A stretch of DNA of 64,000 nucleotides from UBA4572 sp049965515 (GCA_049965515.1 JBMFWG010000004.1:1-64000); one strand, 5' to 3'. Shown: positions 18,005-27,185, counted from the first letter of the stretch. Numbers and translations: made by a program. Notes: generated from the letters alone by a model not told the origin.

Positions 18005-20500
18005 ATGGACGGGTTCGGCTACATCTTTCGCGCCTATTACAGCAAGGTCAGCTTCATGACCCGTGATGGGATGCCCACAGGGGCCGTCACCGTCTTCGGG
18101 AATATGCTCCTCTCCCTTCTTGGCACCTTTCATCCCCGTTACCTGGCGGTGATCTTTGAGAGCCGAACCGGAAATGTCCGGGAGGCAATCCTTCCCGAGA
18201 TCAAGGCGAACCGGACGGCTCCCCCCGAAGAGCTGATCCTCCAGATTCCCCTGATCGAATCCCTCATCCAGGGTCTTGCCATTCCCCTTCTGTCGACTGA
18301 CGGGTATGAGGCGGACGATACGATCGCTGCCTTGTCCCGCGCCTGGCTGGCCCAGGACAGTTCGGCCCGAGTTCTTGTGATGTCTGCCGACAAGGATCTC
18401 TTGTCGCTGGTTTCTGACCGCCTGGGTGTCTACGATCCCATGACCCAGAAGCTCTTCGGTCCGGCAGAGGTTCGAGAAAAGTGGGGAGTCGAACCCTGTC
18501 AAATTCCCGACCTTCTGGCCCTGACGGGAGATGGGGTCGACAATATTGGAGGAGTACCGGGGGTTGGGCCGAAGACGGCCGCAGCCCTGCTTTCTGGTGG
18601 TCTTCATGTCGAAGATCTTGTGACACAAATTGAGTCGGTCCGGCCCGAGAAGCTTCGCCCGAAAATCCTCCAATATCGGGATTTGATCCTCCGAAACAAG
18701 AGTCTGACCATCCTCCATGAGGATATTGCGGTGGATGCGCGTCCTGACGCTCTTGCCCTGGGAACTCCCCGCATGGATGAGATTCGGGCTTTGGCGGCGC
18801 GACTTGAATCGTCGACCCTCCTGGCCCGGATCGAGGCCCTGGCCGGCGAAGAGGGGCAAGGGGGAGAGGGTCCCCCGCCGTCTCTTTCCCCGCTGAAGCG
18901 GCCGGAACGACCGGGGGTTCTGTGCGATTCCGGGATGGGGCTCGGAGTCTGGGACGGGGAACATTACCGGGAGATTTCTCCCGAAAATCCCTGTCGGGAG
19001 ATTGCAGGGCCACGAGGGCTGCGGACTCCTTACTGGACGACAAGCCTGACGACGCTCTTGCGCCTTTGCGATGCAGACGCGATGTCAGCCCTCAACCTTC
19101 CCTCCTTCGACCTGGAACTTGCGGCCTACCTGGTTGATCCCGGTCGGCGCAATTACAGTCTCTCTGATCTTCGGGAGCAGTTTTTTCTGACGACCCCTCC
19201 GGGAAAAGGGGAATCGGCCCTGTCGGCGGTCGAGATTCTCCTCGGTCGCCTCGAGTCGGAGATCGGTGCCCTGGGGATGGGCGATCTCCTTCGTTCCGTA
19301 GAAATTCCGGTCGCCCGGATTATTGTCGGGATGGAGAAGGCGGGGATTTTGGTGAGTTTGGAGAGAATTCTCGAGGCCAAACAAACGATCGAGGGAAAGA
19401 TTTCGAATCTGGAAGCTGAAATTTACCGCGAGGCCGGCCAGACTTTTTCCATTCTTTCCCCAAAGCAGGTAGGGGAAATACTTTATGGCCGCCTGGGACT
19501 TCCGCCCCCTCGCCGCACAGGGAAGGGAAGCGGAGCGCCTTCGACCGATGAAGAGGCGCTGGAAGGATTGGCCGCTCTTCACCCTCTCCCGAAGCTGATC
19601 CTTTCGTTCCGGCAGCTTCGAAAGTTCCTCTCGACCTATCTGCTTCCCATGGAGGAGGGACGGGGATCCGACGGACGCCTGCATGGGCAGTTCAACCAGA
19701 CCGTCGCCGCGACCGGCCGCCTTTCCTCCTCCCGCCCCAACCTGCAGAACATTCCGGCCCGAACGGAGCTGGGCCTTCTGGTGCGACGCTGCTTCGTGGC
19801 TCCAGAGGGAGGGTGTCTTCTGTCTGCGGACTATTCCCAGATTGAGCTGCGGCTTCTGGCTCACTTTTCGGGAGATCCCTTCCTTCGGGAGGCCTTTTCC
19901 CGGGGAGAGGACATCCATGCGCGCACAGCGGCTCTCCTTTTTGGGGAGCCGGTCACCTCCGAGTCCCGCCGGCGGGCCAAGACGATCAATTTTGGGATCC
20001 TCTACGGCATGTCGGCCTATAGTCTCTCCCAGGATCTGGGGGTTGATCCGGCTGAGGCCCAGGGAATCATCGACCGGTATTTTTCGGTTGTGGCCGGCGT
20101 GGCTCCCTATTTTGAGAAAATCCGGGAGGAGGCTCGTCGGACGGGCAGGATCCAAACCCTTCTCGGCCGGATTCGCCCCATCCCCGAGATCCGATCCGAG
20201 AACCGAAATGTTCGGGAGTATGGCGAGAGAATGGCGGTGAACTCGGTCTTGCAGGGCTCTGCGGCCGACCTCGTCAAGAAGGCCATGGTGGACCTCTCCC
20301 GCGACCTTCCTTCTGCCGGAATGAAGGCTCGTCTCCTTCTCCAGGTCCACGACGAACTGCTGTTTGAGGTCTCCGAAGACCAGGCAGAGTCGCTCTCTTT
20401 TGTCGTTCGGAAAACAATGGAAGGGGCTCTCCCCCTCTCCGTTCCTCTGCCGGTCTCTATCGGGAGAGGGTCGGACTGGGTGGAGGCCCATCCGACATGA
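18005..20500 (+). CDS. polA: DNA polymerase I
   Basis: The 831-residue reading from the ATG contains a 5' nuclease domain (residues about 1-280, with GYEADDTIAAL and GVPGVGPKTAAALL), a degenerate 3'-5' exonuclease-like region without the DxE metal ligands, and a full A-family polymerase domain: SADYSQIELRLL (motif A), RRAKTINFGILYGMSAYSL (motif B) and LLQVHDELLFEV (motif C). It acts in Okazaki processing and repair. The frame stays open upstream to 17882 and encodes TLFL just before the ATG, which is the expected first strand. A CTG at 17996 with GGAG six bases upstream is a likelier start. Confidence 0.95.
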   Translation: MDGFGYIFRAYYSKVSFMTRDGMPTGAVTVFGNMLLSLLGTFHPRYLAVIFESRTGNVREAILPEIKANRTAPPEELILQIPLIESLIQGLAIPLLSTDGYEADDTIAALSRAWLAQDSSARVLVMSADKDLLSLVSDRLGVYDPMTQKLFGPAEVREKWGVEPCQIPDLLALTGDGVDNIGGVPGVGPKTAAALLSGGLHVEDLVTQIESVRPEKLRPKILQYRDLILRNKSLTILHEDIAVDARPDALALGTPRMDEIRALAARLESSTLLARIEALAGEEGQGGEGPPPSLSPLKRPERPGVLCDSGMGLGVWDGEHYREISPENPCREIAGPRGLRTPYWTTSLTTLLRLCDADAMSALNLPSFDLELAAYLVDPGRRNYSLSDLREQFFLTTPPGKGESALSAVEILLGRLESEIGALGMGDLLRSVEIPVARIIVGMEKAGILVSLERILEAKQTIEGKISNLEAEIYREAGQTFSILSPKQVGEILYGRLGLPPPRRTGKGSGAPSTDEEALEGLAALHPLPKLILSFRQLRKFLSTYLLPMEEGRGSDGRLHGQFNQTVAATGRLSSSRPNLQNIPARTELGLLVRRCFVAPEGGCLLSADYSQIELRLLAHFSGDPFLREAFSRGEDIHARTAALLFGEPVTSESRRRAKTINFGILYGMSAYSLSQDLGVDPAEAQGIIDRYFSVVAGVAPYFEKIREEARRTGRIQTLLGRIRPIPEIRSENRNVREYGERMAVNSVLQGSAADLVKKAMVDLSRDLPSAGMKARLLLQVHDELLFEVSEDQAESLSFVVRKTMEGALPLSVPLPVSIGRGSDWVEAHPT

Positions 20501-20522
20501 GTTCCATCCAAGGAGATCTTTG

Positions 20523-21227
20523 ATGAACACTCGGCCCATTCTCGATAATATGAACGTTCCCCTTTTGGGGATGGCGCTCCTGGCCCTCTTTCTGGCCTTT
20601 CTCTTTGCCCTTCTGGGGACCGCCTACATCCTCAAGCAGGCCCGAGGCACGGTTCAGGAGCCGCGAATTCGCCTTTGGGCCAAAGTGGGATGGGTGTTCT
20701 TCGGGGTCTATGCCCTCCTTTACATGGGGTATTTTTACAAAAAGGCCCAGCCCCAGGTCATTGCCTACCCCTTTACGGCAGGCGACAAGGCCCTGGCAGC
20801 GGGTCATTACAAGGAAGCTCTTGACGATTATAAAAAAATCATTGCGGCCTACCCCAATCTTGGCATGGCCCACTACAAGCTGGGGATGCTCCTGAGAGTC
20901 GTCAAGCAGGTCGACGGATCTATCGCCGAGCTGAAGGAAGCCATTCGCCTCGACCCCAACCTGGCCCCGGCCTATTTTGCCCTGGGGTCAATCCTCTGGA
21001 CGCGTGGAACGGCCATGGATGCTGAGCCCTACTTTGAAAAAGGGCTGACGATCGACCCCAAGGCTCCCCAGAAGGCCTTCTTCCAGGAGATCATCGACCG
21101 GGCCAAAAAAGAGAAGGCGGGACTCATAAAGCCTGGTTCTTCGGGGAGACCCCATCTTTCCCCGGCGGCTCCGGGCCCGGGAGTAGGTGCGCCTGACATC
21201 GGAAAGGGACAGCCGAATGCCGGCTAG
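20523..21227 (+). CDS. Membrane-anchored TPR protein
   Basis: A 234-residue protein with two N-terminal membrane segments (residues about 13-35 and 53-70) and a TPR tail: KALAAGHYKEALDDYKKIIA, then repeats ending in LDPNLAPAYFALGSILW and IDPKAP. The C-terminus is Gly/Pro-rich. AAGGAG lies at good spacing before the ATG. It probably scaffolds proteins at the inner membrane. Not assigned to a named family. It sits between polA and a small membrane protein, in an apparent operon running on to thiL. Confidence 0.7.
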   Translation: MNTRPILDNMNVPLLGMALLALFLAFLFALLGTAYILKQARGTVQEPRIRLWAKVGWVFFGVYALLYMGYFYKKAQPQVIAYPFTAGDKALAAGHYKEALDDYKKIIAAYPNLGMAHYKLGMLLRVVKQVDGSIAELKEAIRLDPNLAPAYFALGSILWTRGTAMDAEPYFEKGLTIDPKAPQKAFFQEIIDRAKKEKAGLIKPGSSGRPHLSPAAPGPGVGAPDIGKGQPNAG

Positions 21228-21645
21228 AACGAGGATTACCCTTTTGATGTTTGCCATCCCGGGGTTATTGGATGAGTACTGGCTAGGAAACCGATTCCTC
21301 GACCTCCCGGCATCCCTTCGCCATGGGTCTTTGTTGATCGTTGAGCTTCCCATGCTTGTCTTGCTTCTTCTCCTTGTCGCCTGGAGCGTCACAGCCCGGA
21401 AGATGACAGAGAAGGGGGCGCTGGCACTCTTTGCTGCTGCCGTGATGATGGGGGGAGGAGGCGCCCTTCGACTTCTTCTTGTCCTGACGAATCCTGAGGA
21501 CGATCCCCTGCTGAAGCCCCATCTCTTTGAAGTAGGGGGGCTCGTCTTTGCGGCCATGATGGTGGGAATAGAAGGCCAGGCGGCCCGCCGCTACTTTGAA
21601 AAGCTGAGGCGTTCGAAGGAGGGAGTCCCGGGAGTTGTCCGGTGA
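21217..21645 (+). CDS. Small integral membrane protein, unknown function
   Basis: 142 residues with about four hydrophobic segments and a basic C-terminus (YFEKLRRSKEGV). The ATG, with GGAAAGGGA before it, overlaps the end of the preceding TPR gene. Its own stop overlaps the coaE GTG start. The family is not recognised. The tight coupling on both sides argues that it is a real gene. Confidence 0.65.
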   Translation: MPARTRITLLMFAIPGLLDEYWLGNRFLDLPASLRHGSLLIVELPMLVLLLLLVAWSVTARKMTEKGALALFAAAVMMGGGGALRLLLVLTNPEDDPLLKPHLFEVGGLVFAAMMVGIEGQAARRYFEKLRRSKEGVPGVVR

Positions 21646-22283
21646 TCCTTCTGGGCCTCACCGGGGGAATCGCTGCAGGCAAATCTTATGTCGGCCGTCT
21701 GATCGCCCGACGGGGCATCCCGGTGATCGATGCCGATGTCCTGGCCCGGGAAGCGGTTCTCCCGGGAACTGAAGGTTTTCAAGAGGTTGCCCAGGCCTTT
21801 CCCCAGGCGATTAACCAGGGAAAGATTGATCGGCCGGTTTTGGGGAGAATCATCTTTTCAGATCCCGAGAGTCGCTCCCGCCTTGAGGCGATCATTCACC
21901 CGAGAGTCCGGGCCGCGTTTTTTCGGGAGAAGGAACGCTTTTGTCACGCACCGCTTGTCGTTTACGAAGTTCCGCTCCTCTTTGAGCGAGGGATCGATCG
22001 GGAAATGGACTACACCCTTGTTGTGGACGTTCCGGAATCCCTTCAGCGCGCCCGTCTGCTTGCGCGTCCCCACATGACACAGGAGGAGGCCAATCGACGC
22101 ATGGCCTCCCAGAGCGGACGTCAGGAGAGACTCTCCCGGGCAGATTTCATTATCTCAGGGAGTTTGTCCGAAGAGGCGACCGAAAGAGAGATTTCCCGAA
22201 TCTTGGGAGAGATCCGATCGCTGCCTCCGAAAGTCTCCCGACCCAGTGAACCATCAACTCTCCCAAAGGAGGATTCCGGATGA
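21642..22283 (+). CDS. coaE: Dephospho-CoA kinase
   Basis: The last step of coenzyme A synthesis. It has a P-loop at the N-terminus (GLTGGIAAGKSYV), VIDADVLARE and the RRMASQ lid segment. At 213 residues it is near the usual length, with a Pro/Ser-rich tail. It starts with GTG overlapping the upstream stop and ends overlapping the galU ATG, so the block is translationally coupled. Confidence 0.95.
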   Translation: MILLGLTGGIAAGKSYVGRLIARRGIPVIDADVLAREAVLPGTEGFQEVAQAFPQAINQGKIDRPVLGRIIFSDPESRSRLEAIIHPRVRAAFFREKERFCHAPLVVYEVPLLFERGIDREMDYTLVVDVPESLQRARLLARPHMTQEEANRRMASQSGRQERLSRADFIISGSLSEEATEREISRILGEIRSLPPKVSRPSEPSTLPKEDSG

Positions 22284-23170
22284 AGGATGTGAGAAAGGCC
22301 GTCTTCCCCCTGGCGGGCCACGGAACGCGCTTTTTACCCATGACAAAGGCCTCTCCCAAGGAGATGCTTCCTCTTGTCGACAAGCCCGTCGTCCAGTATG
22401 CCGTTGAAGAGGCAGTGGCCGCAGGCATTGCCCAGATTGTCATGGTAACCGGGAGGGGCAAGCGGGCCATCGAAGACCACTTCGACATTTCCTACGAGCT
22501 CGAGGATGTTCTTCGGGACAAAGGGAAAACGGCCCTTCTCGAAGCCGTCCGACGGATCTCCTTCATGGCAGAGGTGGTCTATACCCGGCAGAAGGAGTCT
22601 CTGGGACTTGGCCATGCCGTATTGTGCGCCCGGAATCTCGTGGGAGAGGAGCCCTTTGCCGTCTCCCTCGCCGATGAGGTGATCGACGGCCCGGAGCCGG
22701 CCCTCCGGCAACTTCTCGCCGTGGCCCGGGAATACGATGCACCAGTCATCGGGATCCAGGAAGTGCCGGAGGGGGAGGTCTCCCACTACGGGATCATCCG
22801 TGGGGAGCGGGTGAGAGATGGCCTCTTTCTTGTGGAATCCCTGGTGGAAAAGCCTCGTCCGGAAGTCGCTCCAAGCCGGTGGGCAGTGATCGGACGCTAT
22901 ATCCTGACTCCGGACATCTTTCCCATTCTGGAAAACCAGACCCCGGGAGTGGGAGGAGAGATCCAGCTGACCGATGCCCTTGTGACATTGGCTTCCCGCC
23001 GCCCTCTCTATGCCGTGAAGATCGAAGGCCGCCGCTATGATACGGGGGACAAGGGCGGCTTTCTCCGGGCTACCGTCCGATTTGGCCTCAAGAACCCAGA
23101 GTTGGGCCCCTCGTTCCGTCGATTCCTCAAAAAGATTCTCGAGCATCCAGAGGATGGAACTCCGGGGTGA
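22280..23170 (+). CDS. galU: UTP-glucose-1-phosphate uridylyltransferase
   Basis: Makes UDP-glucose for envelope polysaccharide synthesis. It has the nucleotidyltransferase loop GHGTRFLPMTKASPKEM, PVVQYAVEEAVAAG, and the later EKPRPEVAPS and GEIQLTDAL motifs. At 296 residues the length is typical. It overlaps coaE and thiL by four bases each. Confidence 0.95.
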   Translation: MKDVRKAVFPLAGHGTRFLPMTKASPKEMLPLVDKPVVQYAVEEAVAAGIAQIVMVTGRGKRAIEDHFDISYELEDVLRDKGKTALLEAVRRISFMAEVVYTRQKESLGLGHAVLCARNLVGEEPFAVSLADEVIDGPEPALRQLLAVAREYDAPVIGIQEVPEGEVSHYGIIRGERVRDGLFLVESLVEKPRPEVAPSRWAVIGRYILTPDIFPILENQTPGVGGEIQLTDALVTLASRRPLYAVKIEGRRYDTGDKGGFLRATVRFGLKNPELGPSFRRFLKKILEHPEDGTPG

Positions 23171-24174
23171 AGGAGCACGAGCTGATCGCCGAGCTCTCCC
23201 GGATTCTGGGATCCTCTTCCGGAGGGCTTCCGGTTCCGGGGCTCAGAATGGGAATCGGGGACGATTGTGCCCTGATCACCCCCTCTCCGGGATCCGATCT
23301 TCTTGTGACAACCGACAGCCAGCGGGAAGGGGTCCACTTTCGTTGGGAGTGGATCGATCCTTTTTCTGTGGGACGTCGGCTGGTGGCCGTGAATGTCAGC
23401 GACATTGTCTCGAAGGGCGGACGTCCCTCCTTTGCTTTTGTGGCGGCGGGACTGCCGCCAGGACCTTTCCTTAAGCACCTTCAAGAGATTTATCGGGGAA
23501 TTGCCGAAGAGTCACGCCGTTATGGAGTGGTTGTAGCCGGGGGCGATCTTTCGAAGGATCTCGCAGGAATAAGCCTTGTGATGACGTTGCTGGGATGGAT
23601 CCTTCCCGATACCTTTGTGGGAAGAGGGGGGCTTGGCCCCGGGGATTGTCTCTACCTTGTCGGGCGTCCGGGACGGGCCCGCTCCGGTCTTCTGTCTCTG
23701 GAGAAGGGGCAGGAGGAGGCGCTGTTTTCCGCGGCGCGGGCCGCATTCAGGACCCCCCGGGCCCTTTTCCGGGAAGGTCCCCTTCTGGCCTCGTTTTCTG
23801 GCATTGTTGCCATGACCGATACCTCCGATGGTCTGGGGCGATCTCTCTGGGAACTGGCCCGAGCCTCTCGGGTCACGATCAAGGTCGAGGAGGTTCCGGT
23901 ACTCGCAGAGGTCAGACAATGGGCGGAAGCGTTGGGAGAGGATCCCAGGGAGATGGTTTGGACGGGTGGGGAGGACTATGACTTGCTGGTGGGGGTGTCC
24001 TCCAGCGTTGAGGAGGCTTTCTTGAAATGGGCAAGGACAGAACTCCTGGACGGATCACCCGAGGGACTCTTCCGGATCGGCCAGGTGCAAAAGCAGGGCG
24101 ATCCGGAAATACTCTTCGGGCCTGGGATAGGGGAAAAAGGATGGGGGGCGGGATTTGAACACACCGGATCATAA
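23167..24174 (+). CDS. thiL: Thiamine-monophosphate kinase
   Basis: Produces thiamine diphosphate from TMP and ATP. It is an AIR-synthase fold with GIGDDCALI near the N-terminus, VNVSDIVSKGGRPSF (metal-binding DI), the GGDLS motif and late DTSDGLGRSLWELA. 335 residues, GTG start overlapping galU. No other thi gene is in the window, and no TPP riboswitch was recognised upstream. Confidence 0.94.
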   Translation: MKEHELIAELSRILGSSSGGLPVPGLRMGIGDDCALITPSPGSDLLVTTDSQREGVHFRWEWIDPFSVGRRLVAVNVSDIVSKGGRPSFAFVAAGLPPGPFLKHLQEIYRGIAEESRRYGVVVAGGDLSKDLAGISLVMTLLGWILPDTFVGRGGLGPGDCLYLVGRPGRARSGLLSLEKGQEEALFSAARAAFRTPRALFREGPLLASFSGIVAMTDTSDGLGRSLWELARASRVTIKVEEVPVLAEVRQWAEALGEDPREMVWTGGEDYDLLVGVSSSVEEAFLKWARTELLDGSPEGLFRIGQVQKQGDPEILFGPGIGEKGWGAGFEHTGS

Positions 24175-24658
24175 GGGAAAGGATCCACTTCTTGACAAGG
24201 CCCGTCCCGGATGGTGGAAAAGTAAGGTTGTTCCTCTCTTTACAGGATCCCATGATCCAGTGAAGGATTCCCTGTCCTTTGCAGTCGGTCTTTCCTCGGC
24301 GTTTTTGCCTCCCTTCGGCTTTCACTCGGCACTGGTGGCGATCCTGGCCTATCTGTTCCGTCTCTCCCTTCCTCTTGGGCTTCTGGGCTCATGGACCAAC
24401 AACCCCTGGACCTTCGTTCCGGTCTTCCTCCCGGCCTACTTTGCCGAGGTCCGGATCGGGGAGCGACTTCTGGGAATATCCGTGCCCTTCCCTTCACTGG
24501 CGGCCCTGTCGAAGATGCCCGAGAGTGCCATTCTCATGCAAATACGGCAGGTTCTTCTTCCCTTTTTTCTGGGGTCGTTGGTGGTGGCAGCCTGTGCATT
24601 TTTGGTCGCATTTCCGGCGGCCTATGGGGCGATCCTCTGGTTGAAACGACCCCGCTAG
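24155..24658 (+). CDS. DUF2062-type membrane protein
   Basis: 167 residues with a basic N-terminus and two or three hydrophobic segments. The GLSSAFLPPFGFHSALVAILAY and NNPWTFVPVFLPAYFAEVRIG segments fit DUF2062, a family often next to glycosyltransferase or envelope genes. The TTG start is preceded by a purine run (GGGGGGCGGGA). It overlaps thiL by 20 bp and converges with the OmpA-domain lipoprotein gene, leaving only 3 bp between stops. Confidence 0.75.
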   Translation: MNTPDHKGKDPLLDKARPGWWKSKVVPLFTGSHDPVKDSLSFAVGLSSAFLPPFGFHSALVAILAYLFRLSLPLGLLGSWTNNPWTFVPVFLPAYFAEVRIGERLLGISVPFPSLAALSKMPESAILMQIRQVLLPFFLGSLVVAACAFLVAFPAAYGAILWLKRPR

Positions 24659-24661
24659 CGG

Positions 24662-25330
24662 CTATCTGACAATATCGAGGCGGACAGAACGGCTCTGGGA
24701 GTGACAAAGGGGGCTCTTTCTCCGGCAGGAGGAGAAGAGTCGTGTCTTTTTGTCTCCCCAGGAGAAGGCCCGGATTTTCTTTGCGGGAATCTTCCGGAAA
24801 ATCAGATAATGCTTGACCGAGAGGGCCCGCCAAAGACCGAGCTTTTTGTTGTAGGTCTCCGAACCCAGCGGGTCAGTTGAGCCGTGGAGCACGATCAGCT
24901 TGTAAGGAGTTTTCCGGAGTTCCTCCGCGACCTTATTCAGGACAACCTTGTCCCAATAGGAAAGTCTGGCGCTGTTGTAGGAAAAGTAGACCGTCTTCTG
25001 GATCTTCTGGTGAGGCGAGGGTTTTTTGCCGGGAGGAGGGGCCGGTGTCGGTTGTGAAATCGGTGTCGGTAGGGGAGGGGGAACTTCCGTGTAAATTCGA
25101 TGTTCAGAGTTCTGTGCCGGCCCATGAACGGTGGGCCACTGGGCGCTATTCCTTGTGACGGAGACTCCGGGAAACCCGTGATCCACAGTGGGGCCAGGGG
25201 CCATCGACTGCATCGGCATATGAGTTGAGCATCCGGACAATGCAAGGGAGAGAAGTCCTCCCATCCCGATCGGAATGAGCCGTTTGAGGGTGGAGCAAAA
25301 GGAATTTCCTGTCGTGGTTCGGTTCGTCAC
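24662..25330 (-). CDS. OmpA-domain lipoprotein
   Basis: 222 residues. Lipobox LALSGC at about residue 34, then a Pro-rich linker (PPPLPTPISQPTPAPPPG) that could span periplasm or cell wall. The C-terminal OmpA-like domain (about 105-222) has VYFSYNSARLSYWD, LHGSTDPLGSETYNKKLGLW and a basic end. GTG start with AAGGAG at 7 bases. OmpA-like domains bind peptidoglycan. It is the distal gene after pal, separated by the pal terminator. Confidence 0.8.
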   Translation of the reverse strand: MTNRTTTGNSFCSTLKRLIPIGMGGLLSLALSGCSTHMPMQSMAPGPTVDHGFPGVSVTRNSAQWPTVHGPAQNSEHRIYTEVPPPLPTPISQPTPAPPPGKKPSPHQKIQKTVYFSYNSARLSYWDKVVLNKVAEELRKTPYKLIVLHGSTDPLGSETYNKKLGLWRALSVKHYLIFRKIPAKKIRAFSWGDKKTRLFSSCRRKSPLCHSQSRSVRLDIVR

Positions 25331-25414
25331 AAACGACTCCTTCCTGTCAGTGCGGCAGCCATCGTGAATATCCAGGTCGCCTTTTTGTCACTATACCATG
25401 TTCCCTGAAAAGAG

Positions 25415-25446
25415 ACAAAAAAACGGGCCCCTTTCGGAGCCCGTCT
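25415..25446 (-). terminator. Rho-independent terminator after pal
   Basis: Read on the minus strand, ACGGGCTCC and GGGGCCCGT form a stem with a GAAA-type loop, followed directly by a run of seven T. It lies 25 bp past the pal stop and before the OmpA-domain lipoprotein, which would need readthrough or its own promoter. Confidence 0.85.
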
Positions 25447-25470
25447 CGTAACGGATGCTGACGCAAAAAC

Positions 25471-26007
25471 TTACATGGTGATCTTCATGAAATGGGCGAT
25501 ACGATTCTTCGACCAGCAGGACTCGTTGTGGTCGGAGCAAACCGAGTAATTCGGGATCTCGCGCTTCCCGTAGGAAACGATTTTGATCCGCTTGGCGGAG
25601 ACGCCGAGACGAATGAGATAGGTCCGGGCAGCCTTGGCACGCTTTTGACCGAGAACGATATTGTAAGCATCAGTCCCGCGCTCGTCGGCATGGCCGGCAA
25701 TCACAACCTTGACGCTCGGATGCGCCTTGAGGATCGATGCATCCTTTTTGAGGATTCCGCGGTCTTCGGAAGAGAGGAGCGCCTTGTCGAAGCCGAACTG
25801 GATGTCCTTCTTGAGAGGATCCATTTCCGAGGCCGCCTGGGCTGCCGCACTGTTGTCAGTTGCAGCGGGTGTGGTGGCGGAGGCGTTGTTGGTGGAAGTG
25901 CTTTCTGATCCCTTTCCGTTAGCACCGCCGGAGGAGGCACATCCTGCCAATCCGAGAACGCCAGTGATCACCAGGGCCAGAACAGCTTTTGATTGACCAA
26001 ATTTCAT
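25471..26007 (-). CDS. pal: Peptidoglycan-associated lipoprotein (Pal)
   Basis: 178 residues. Lipobox GLAGC at about residue 23, then a Ser/Thr/Ala-rich linker and an OmpA-type domain with IQFGFDKALLSSEDRGIL, VIAGHADERGTDAYNIVLGQ and RAKAARTYL, the Pal signature including the DAP-contacting Asp and Arg. Pal tethers the outer membrane to peptidoglycan with Tol proteins. No tol genes are adjacent. An extra CSDHNESCW pair near the C-terminus could form a disulfide. AAGGAG precedes the ATG. Confidence 0.9.
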   Translation of the reverse strand: MKFGQSKAVLALVITGVLGLAGCASSGGANGKGSESTSTNNASATTPAATDNSAAAQAASEMDPLKKDIQFGFDKALLSSEDRGILKKDASILKAHPSVKVVIAGHADERGTDAYNIVLGQKRAKAARTYLIRLGVSAKRIKIVSYGKREIPNYSVCSDHNESCWSKNRIAHFMKITM

Positions 26008-26108
26008 CAGAATCTCCTTCTTGTCGTGTGTTGTTCGCCTATTGCGAACTGTCTTTTCCTGTCAGTCGATAAGGTTGAATCAACCCTTCAGCCTGGTTTC
26101 GTTATTCC

Positions 26109-26567
26109 TTAGCGAATATGAATTGCGGTGATGAGAAGGCTGCCATGGAAACGGCGATAGTTTAAGGAGACCTTCTTGCCGGGCTGAAGGGCACTCATCC
26201 CGACCTTTTTCTTCCCTTTGTAGATCGCCGTCTTCGAGGTGATATCACCACCAAAGACAAACTCATCTTTCTTGCCGGCATTCTTGACGACAACGAGAGT
26301 CATGGGCTGTGCATTCATGTCCATATCCCGGATGACGCCGACAATCCCGGCTCCGGATTTGCGGGCCACGCGGCCATGCTTTTTGACAGCCTTTTTCTTG
26401 GCGACTTTCTTGGCCGGGGCCTTCTTCTTGGCTGGTGCTGTCTTGTTCGCGGTCGGGGCAGGTGTGGCATCAGCCGCCAGAGCGGAAACGGTAGCAATCG
26501 GAGAGAGTGTCAGTCCCGTGGCTGCCAGCAGCATGAGACCCAAAAACGCTTTTGTAAATCCTTTCAT
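26109..26567 (-). CDS. Secreted Lys/Ala/Pro-rich protein, unknown function
   Basis: 152 residues with a signal peptide (core FLGLMLLAATGLTL, cleavage near ALA|AD). Residues about 33-72 are a low-complexity Lys/Ala/Pro stretch (APAKKKAPAKKVAKKKAVKK), resembling histone-like tails. The C-terminal 75 residues look like a small beta domain (GIVGVIRDMDMNAQPMTLVV ... ITSKTAIYKGKKKVG), possibly an OB-like fold. AAGGAGG precedes the ATG. A periplasmic or cell-surface polyanion-binding role is only a guess. Confidence 0.65.
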   Translation of the reverse strand: MKGFTKAFLGLMLLAATGLTLSPIATVSALAADATPAPTANKTAPAKKKAPAKKVAKKKAVKKHGRVARKSGAGIVGVIRDMDMNAQPMTLVVVKNAGKKDEFVFGGDITSKTAIYKGKKKVGMSALQPGKKVSLNYRRFHGSLLITAIHIR

Positions 26568-26989
26568 TAGTCCTCCTTGGTCCGATCAGAAATAAAGTTT
26601 TTTAGTCATCAGGCCAGTTCCTCTCGCCTGTCAAGATTGATTGAACATTATCTCGAACTCTCCCCCGGGGCCTCCTTCGTCTCCAGCCTCTTGACTCATG
26701 CCGCCATCTTGTCCGTGTGCGCTTATCCCTGGAAAAGACAGTGCCAGACGGGTATCGGCTTGTCGTTGTCAGGGAAATCAGGAGGAGCGGCAGACCGCAA
26801 CCTTCGCGTCTAGAATGCATAAACTTCTAAATCATATGAAATTATTTTCCTTAAAACAAGGGGGTTTTAAAAAAAATACAAAAATGATCTGCCTCTTGGT
26901 TTCGTGGTGTTCTGAAAAAATGTGAATCTTGAATAACTTCATAGAAACTTATTTTAAATATAAAAAACTTAAAAAACAAAAAACATCAC
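26568..26989. other. Non-coding region upstream of the multi-sensor c-di-GMP gene
   Basis: About 26600-26815 has ordinary composition with no recognisable protein. About 26815-26990 is strongly AT-rich with several A-tracts, suggesting curved DNA or binding sites in front of the promoter at 26990. Confidence 0.5.
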
Positions 26990-27018
26990 TTGAAATTCTC
27001 TCGTCCGGGCACTATCCT
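26990..27018 (+). promoter_or_regulatory. Candidate sigma-70 promoter for the 1516-residue sensor gene
   Basis: TTGAAA and TATCCT with 17-bp spacing, downstream of an A-tract region. Initiation would fall near 27025, exactly at the first base of the leader hairpin, giving a leader of about 160 bases. Confidence 0.5.
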
Positions 27019-27025
27019 TCCGATT

Positions 27026-27179
27026 GAGGAGTCAGGGTCCAGACAACATTCGACTCCTCTCTTTTTAAGACAAAATATCTCATGTTTCCTATTACTTCGC
27101 CTCGCCCAAACTCTCGGAGTATCTTTATCTGAACGATGGGCCCCTCCCATCACTCTTTGTCCCTTTTGAGAGAGGAGTC
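27026..27179 (+). promoter_or_regulatory. Leader with mutually exclusive pairings involving the ribosome-binding site
   Basis: GACTCCTC (27052-27059) can pair with GAGGAGTC at 27026-27033 (8 bp, 18-base loop, followed by CTTTTT as in a terminator). Extended to GACTCCTCTCT (27052-27062), it can instead pair over 11 bp with AGAGAGGAGTC at 27169-27179, which contains the GAGGAG ribosome-binding site eight bases before the ATG. A further perfect 6-bp hairpin, GATGGG/CCCATC, lies at 27135-27151. The complementarity is seen; switching is inferred. Confidence 0.55.
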
Positions 27180-27185
27180 AGGACC

